Of a DNA stretch of 34,192 nt, positions 31,696 to 34,192 are shown piece after piece (positions within the stretch are counted from its first letter, which is position 1; each line of letters starts with the position of its first letter). Position numbers and translations under genes: made by a program. The DNA lies in the NCBI GenBank assembly GCA_017617575.1, contig JAFZVY010000092.1:1-34192 (forward strand), in the 5' to 3' direction. Under the pieces are notes generated by a model that was given only the letters and a program-made list of their open reading frames with translations, was not told where the DNA came from and did no database searches. This DNA comes from Bacteroidaceae bacterium. Its GTDB lineage: Bacteria > Bacteroidota > Bacteroidia > Bacteroidales > Bacteroidaceae.

Positions 31696-32979
31696 TTATT
31701 TCAGAACACGAATTTTTACAGTTTTTTCAACATTTTTCTTCCAAGCATCAAGTGAGGTAAACCACTCATTTGCGCTATGATAGCCCTGTTCCTCCTTGTC
31801 TGCGCAGAAAGTAACGTAATACCTTAGCGTCTGCGAAGCGTCTGGTGTAACCACATAGACATAGTTGAGTTCATCCTCATTACGCCCCTTGATGTATTTT
31901 GTAGGAACAAAAACCGCCATACCTATCGCCTCAGGTGCCCATATTTGCTTCTTTCCCATATCTGGATAGTCGCATCCCCACGACATGGCAATACCGTCCT
32001 CACGTATCATGCCTTCTGGCTTATGGCCTCGGCGAACACTATCATCTGCCGTAACGCCTACCTTCTGCACACCCGTACAGAACTTCATGTCGCCTACGTT
32101 CCTAAATGTAACATCCACGGTCAAGTCACGATGACCAGCCACGAGCGTGTACATCTGGCGAACATCATACCTCTCCGCTCCATTGGCAGAAGGACGCTCC
32201 ATAGCCAAGTCATACATCTCGACAATCGTACGCAAAGGACCAGTAGTAACGACTCTCTGTCCCCTGAGACCCACGTTCGTCCAGTTCTGTGGTTGCTTAC
32301 CGTCATATTGCTTGAACGAACCGCAACCTATCGCCTTACCAGCCCAAAGCACATCCACGCCATAACCAGCCTTGAGCTGCTCAGCCGTAGTATAGAATTG
32401 TGTCTCTGGCAACTCAATCCTAGGGTATCTCTTGCCATAGAGGTCTATGTTCTGACGTTCGTCAAAATAGATGCGATAGCCAGTAAGTTCACTCTCTATG
32501 GTCATTCCGTGCATATAGATGTCGTTAAACAAGTTGGTCGAGCCTTTCGCCTCAACCCTCAACAAGTCTGGATATTTATCCTTCTTGTCACGAAACTGAA
32601 GAGCCGTGTATATTTTGTTCTCGTCTCCTTTTAAAGCGACAAATTTATTACTTTCGTCATTCGTCGCAGATAGATTTACATCAAAAACCTTGGACTCATG
32701 CGCCTTAATATCGGTCACGAAGAACAACTCATCATATTCAAAGTCGCCATCCATATCATCCAACTGTGACTGGATGACCTTGCCTCCTTCCATAACCGAA
32801 GCACCACGGACGGAGAAATTCAGTTTCTTCACATCCTTCAACTTGACGGCAACAGGCTCAGCCACCTTGTCGAAGTCATTATCATTTCTGACCTCCACAC
32901 GTACCGTCCTTGTTGCCACCTGTGCCACCACGGCAGATGCCATCATAGCTGCCATTATAGTCAATATATATCTTCTCAT
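31696..32979 (-). CDS. Secreted DUF4861 family protein
   Basis: A 427-residue protein with a signal peptide (about 1-20, ending VVAQ). The mature part starts TRTVRVEVRNDNDFDKVAEPV, and the rest is beta-rich (GYRIYFDERQNIDLYGKRYP, ELPETQFYTTAEQLKAGYG, AMSWGCDYPDMGKKQIWAPE), matching DUF4861 as I remember it. Members usually sit in loci for pectin or other uronic-acid-containing glycans, and a carbohydrate-related role is likely; the activity is unknown. ATG 32979 was chosen over the longer frame (ATG 33039) because the -7 box (33005-33012) lies between the two. Confidence 0.8.
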   Translation of the reverse strand: MRRYILTIMAAMMASAVVAQVATRTVRVEVRNDNDFDKVAEPVAVKLKDVKKLNFSVRGASVMEGGKVIQSQLDDMDGDFEYDELFFVTDIKAHESKVFDVNLSATNDESNKFVALKGDENKIYTALQFRDKKDKYPDLLRVEAKGSTNLFNDIYMHGMTIESELTGYRIYFDERQNIDLYGKRYPRIELPETQFYTTAEQLKAGYGVDVLWAGKAIGCGSFKQYDGKQPQNWTNVGLRGQRVVTTGPLRTIVEMYDLAMERPSANGAERYDVRQMYTLVAGHRDLTVDVTFRNVGDMKFCTGVQKVGVTADDSVRRGHKPEGMIREDGIAMSWGCDYPDMGKKQIWAPEAIGMAVFVPTKYIKGRNEDELNYVYVVTPDASQTLRYYVTFCADKEEQGYHSANEWFTSLDAWKKNVEKTVKIRVLK

Positions 32980-33004
32980 CCTCAAAGAATTATTTTTCCA
33001 ACTG

Positions 33005-33012
33005 CAAAAATA
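33005..33012 (-). promoter_or_regulatory. Promoter of the DUF4861 gene; decides its start codon
   Basis: Minus strand reads TATTTTTG with TTTG 20 bases upstream, a good -33/-7 pair. It excludes ATG 33039 and may also drive the mfd unit. Confidence 0.65.
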
Positions 33013-33100
33013 ACACTTTTCCAGATAATACACAAACAAGTCTCATATAAGTCAATACTTTGTCTATACTTTGAGTGACACCCATATATACAGATACAGA

Positions 33101-33134
33101 ACACCCATATCTCCCGAACGAAAGATATAGGTGT
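33101..33134 (-). terminator. Possible terminator of the 33197-33862 gene
   Basis: ACACCCATATCT and AGATATAGGTGT pair with one mismatch over a 10-base loop. A second weak hairpin (GAGAGG and CCTCTC, about 33152-33178) lies closer to the stop codon. Neither has a good T tract. Confidence 0.35.
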
Positions 33135-33196
33135 TAAACATTTGTATAAGAGGAGAGGAAATAACATACCTCCCTCTCATATCAAAGTCAGAACTA

Positions 33197-33862
33197 TTAC
33201 AAATCTAAAATTCTACCTTCCTTCATCCATTGAGTTAGGTTCTTCTGGAATGGCTGATATTGTTTTATCTCATCAATCACAAGGGTGTTACCAGGGTTAA
33301 GAGACAAACAGTGCTCAAGTTCTGCCATACATTTATCCATATACTCTATTGCTTTCTGCGATTCACCTTCTAAATAAAGTGCGATAGGACGTGTAAACAT
33401 ATCTTCTTTTCGATTTCTCTTGATTACGAAATCATCATGAAGCACAGAAGTAATTATCTGTCGTGTATCCGTGAATTTTTCCAATATAGGAAAAGCTATA
33501 TTTTCCATGTGTTCTTGGAACAATCTAACATTTTCCTCCATAGGACGTTCTTCGACAAATTCAACATGTGGTTCTTTCCGACTCGGAACTGTAATGAAGA
33601 CTAAAACAGACCATTCTTTCAGTAAACCTTCTGTCAATTCCTCTATAACCTTGTTAAACTTAACAGAATCCACAAATAAAAGAATATCAAGCCAAAAACA
33701 CCTTGGCATATATCTTTTTTCATCTGTAATCAGAATTGTATAAAGAATATCATCATTATAATATTTTTCATAATTGCCGCCACCTTCTTGTGGCACATAC
33801 TTAAAACCCAAAGACTTGAAATATGCTTTCAAAGCCTTATTCATTTCGCTTCTATAATTCAT
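33197..33862 (-). CDS. Unknown 221-residue cytoplasmic protein
   Basis: No signal peptide or membrane helix. The N-terminal part (MNKALKAYFKSLGFKYVPQE, then GGGNYEKYYNDDILYTILI) has the look of DUF4304-type or immunity-protein folds, a helix followed by strands around a 'GFK' turn, but I cannot assign it. The middle has a hydrophobic strand (WSVLVFITVPSR); the C-terminal part has a helical YLEGESQKAIEYMDKCMAEL segment like a single TPR motif. It has its own -7 box and lies alone at the end of the series. If it is an immunity protein, no toxin is visible beside it. Confidence 0.55.
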   Translation of the reverse strand: MNYRSEMNKALKAYFKSLGFKYVPQEGGGNYEKYYNDDILYTILITDEKRYMPRCFWLDILLFVDSVKFNKVIEELTEGLLKEWSVLVFITVPSRKEPHVEFVEERPMEENVRLFQEHMENIAFPILEKFTDTRQIITSVLHDDFVIKRNRKEDMFTRPIALYLEGESQKAIEYMDKCMAELEHCLSLNPGNTLVIDEIKQYQPFQKNLTQWMKEGRILDL

Positions 33863-33878
33863 ATTTTACTTTTTTTTG

Positions 33879-33886
33879 CAAAATTA
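33879..33886 (-). promoter_or_regulatory. Promoter of the 33197-33862 gene
   Basis: Minus strand reads TAATTTTG, ending 16 bases before ATG 33862, so the leader is about 10 nt. Confidence 0.55.
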
Positions 33887-34055
33887 CAGTTTATATAGAA
33901 ATAAGCATTACATCTTCACGTGTTTTTCCACGCTCTACAAGAAATTAATACGGAATAGAATTAAAAAACAAGTTAAAACAAAGCCTTAGAATAAGTTAGG
34001 AATAAAGTGGGTAACTAATATTGTTAGACTACAGAAAGTTGAAAATACGTCGGGA

Positions 34056-34129
34056 ACGTACTCGTAGTACGTGGCGAGCGTACTCCAAGTACGTTGGGGA
34101 CGTACTGAGAGTACGTTCCCGTACGTACT
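34056..34129. repeat. Three 17-base palindromes in 22-bp register, plus a partial fourth
   Basis: CGTACT-NNN-AGTACG dyads at 34056-34072, 34078-34094 and 34100-34116 have starts exactly 22 bp apart. Outer bases are almost fully conserved while the triloops (CGT, CCA, GAG) and 5-base linkers (GGCGA, TGGGG) differ. A half unit ACGTACT follows at 34123-34129. Confidence 0.85.
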
Positions 34130-34192
34130 GGCTACGAACCACTAACGTCATGATTTCGTCATGCCTTCGCTATGACACCGAAGTGACTCCAA

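Larger units (their letters stand above)
33863..34192. other. Gene-free right end of the window
   Basis: Holds the promoter of the 33197-33862 gene, about 150 bases of plain AT-rich DNA, then a GC-richer element (34046-34190) with three regularly spaced palindromes. An open frame without an ATG before 34149 crosses the element on the plus strand (from 34015) and has no protein-like composition. Confidence 0.6.

Noticed and set aside
31945-32634. 229-codon open frame on the plus strand
   Set aside because: It is antisense to the DUF4861 gene; no promoter or protein-like pattern.
34056-34129. CRISPR array
   Set aside because: Units are 17-bp palindromes with only 5-base linkers and no unique spacers of 30 bases or more; no cas genes are present.
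1-34192. Polysaccharide utilisation locus
   Set aside because: GH53, GH97 and DUF4861 genes are scattered among housekeeping genes, and no SusC/SusD pair is present.

Overview
The window looks like chromosomal DNA of a Bacteroidales bacterium, most likely Prevotella in the broad sense. The evidence is: Bacteroidetes-type -7 boxes (TAnnTTTG) in front of many genes; a GH97 and a GH53 glycosidase, the latter with a C-terminal tail like that of type IX secreted proteins; DUF4827 and DUF4861 family proteins; a stand-alone methionine synthase reactivation protein; and long intergenic stretches filled with short AT-rich repeats. No rRNA, tRNA, CRISPR array or prophage was seen. Only the first 71 bases look like part of an insertion sequence.

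Left part (1-6100): the 5' end of a probable ISAon1-type transposase gene, a small secreted protein, a secreted S9 dipeptidyl-peptidase, and a membrane-anchored AraC-family regulator. Beside the regulator lies the frameshifted, truncated remnant of a paralogue. A short promoter-to-terminator unit without a convincing reading frame (about 5571-5723) sits between them and may be a small RNA.

Middle part (6350-14260): an imperfect inverted repeat of about 400 bp carries a -7 box in each arm and leads into a three-gene set: an ECF sigma factor, an overlapping single-pass membrane protein (candidate anti-sigma factor), and a secreted protein with a TonB_C-like and a DUF4488-like domain. Next come manA, an unknown gene paired with a GH53 galactanase, rfbC, and a CPBP-family membrane protease whose last codons lie inside a dispersed repeat.

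Right part (14265-33862), almost all on the minus strand: rpe, a DUF4827 lipoprotein and glmM; a coiled-coil membrane protein divergent from an SPFH/prohibitin-like protein; a GH97 glycosidase; then a long co-directional series. In transcription order the series is a gene of unknown function, a DUF4861 protein, a 52-codon ORF overlapping the TTG start of mfd, mfd, a dolichol-phosphate-mannose-synthase-like glycosyltransferase, pyrC, the MetH reactivation protein, a metallophosphoesterase, a lysophosphatidate acyltransferase, a DHH phosphoesterase and GH97. Most of these are housekeeping genes (DNA repair, pyrimidine and lipid synthesis, nucleotide turnover) with glycan-degradation genes among them.

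The most interesting signals are non-coding or overlapping: the sigma-factor inverted repeat, the small ORF coupled to mfd, the putative small RNA next to the araC remnant, the repeat that supplies the end of the CPBP gene, and three palindromes spaced exactly 22 bp apart near the right edge. All functions are inferred by reading the sequence; no database search was run.
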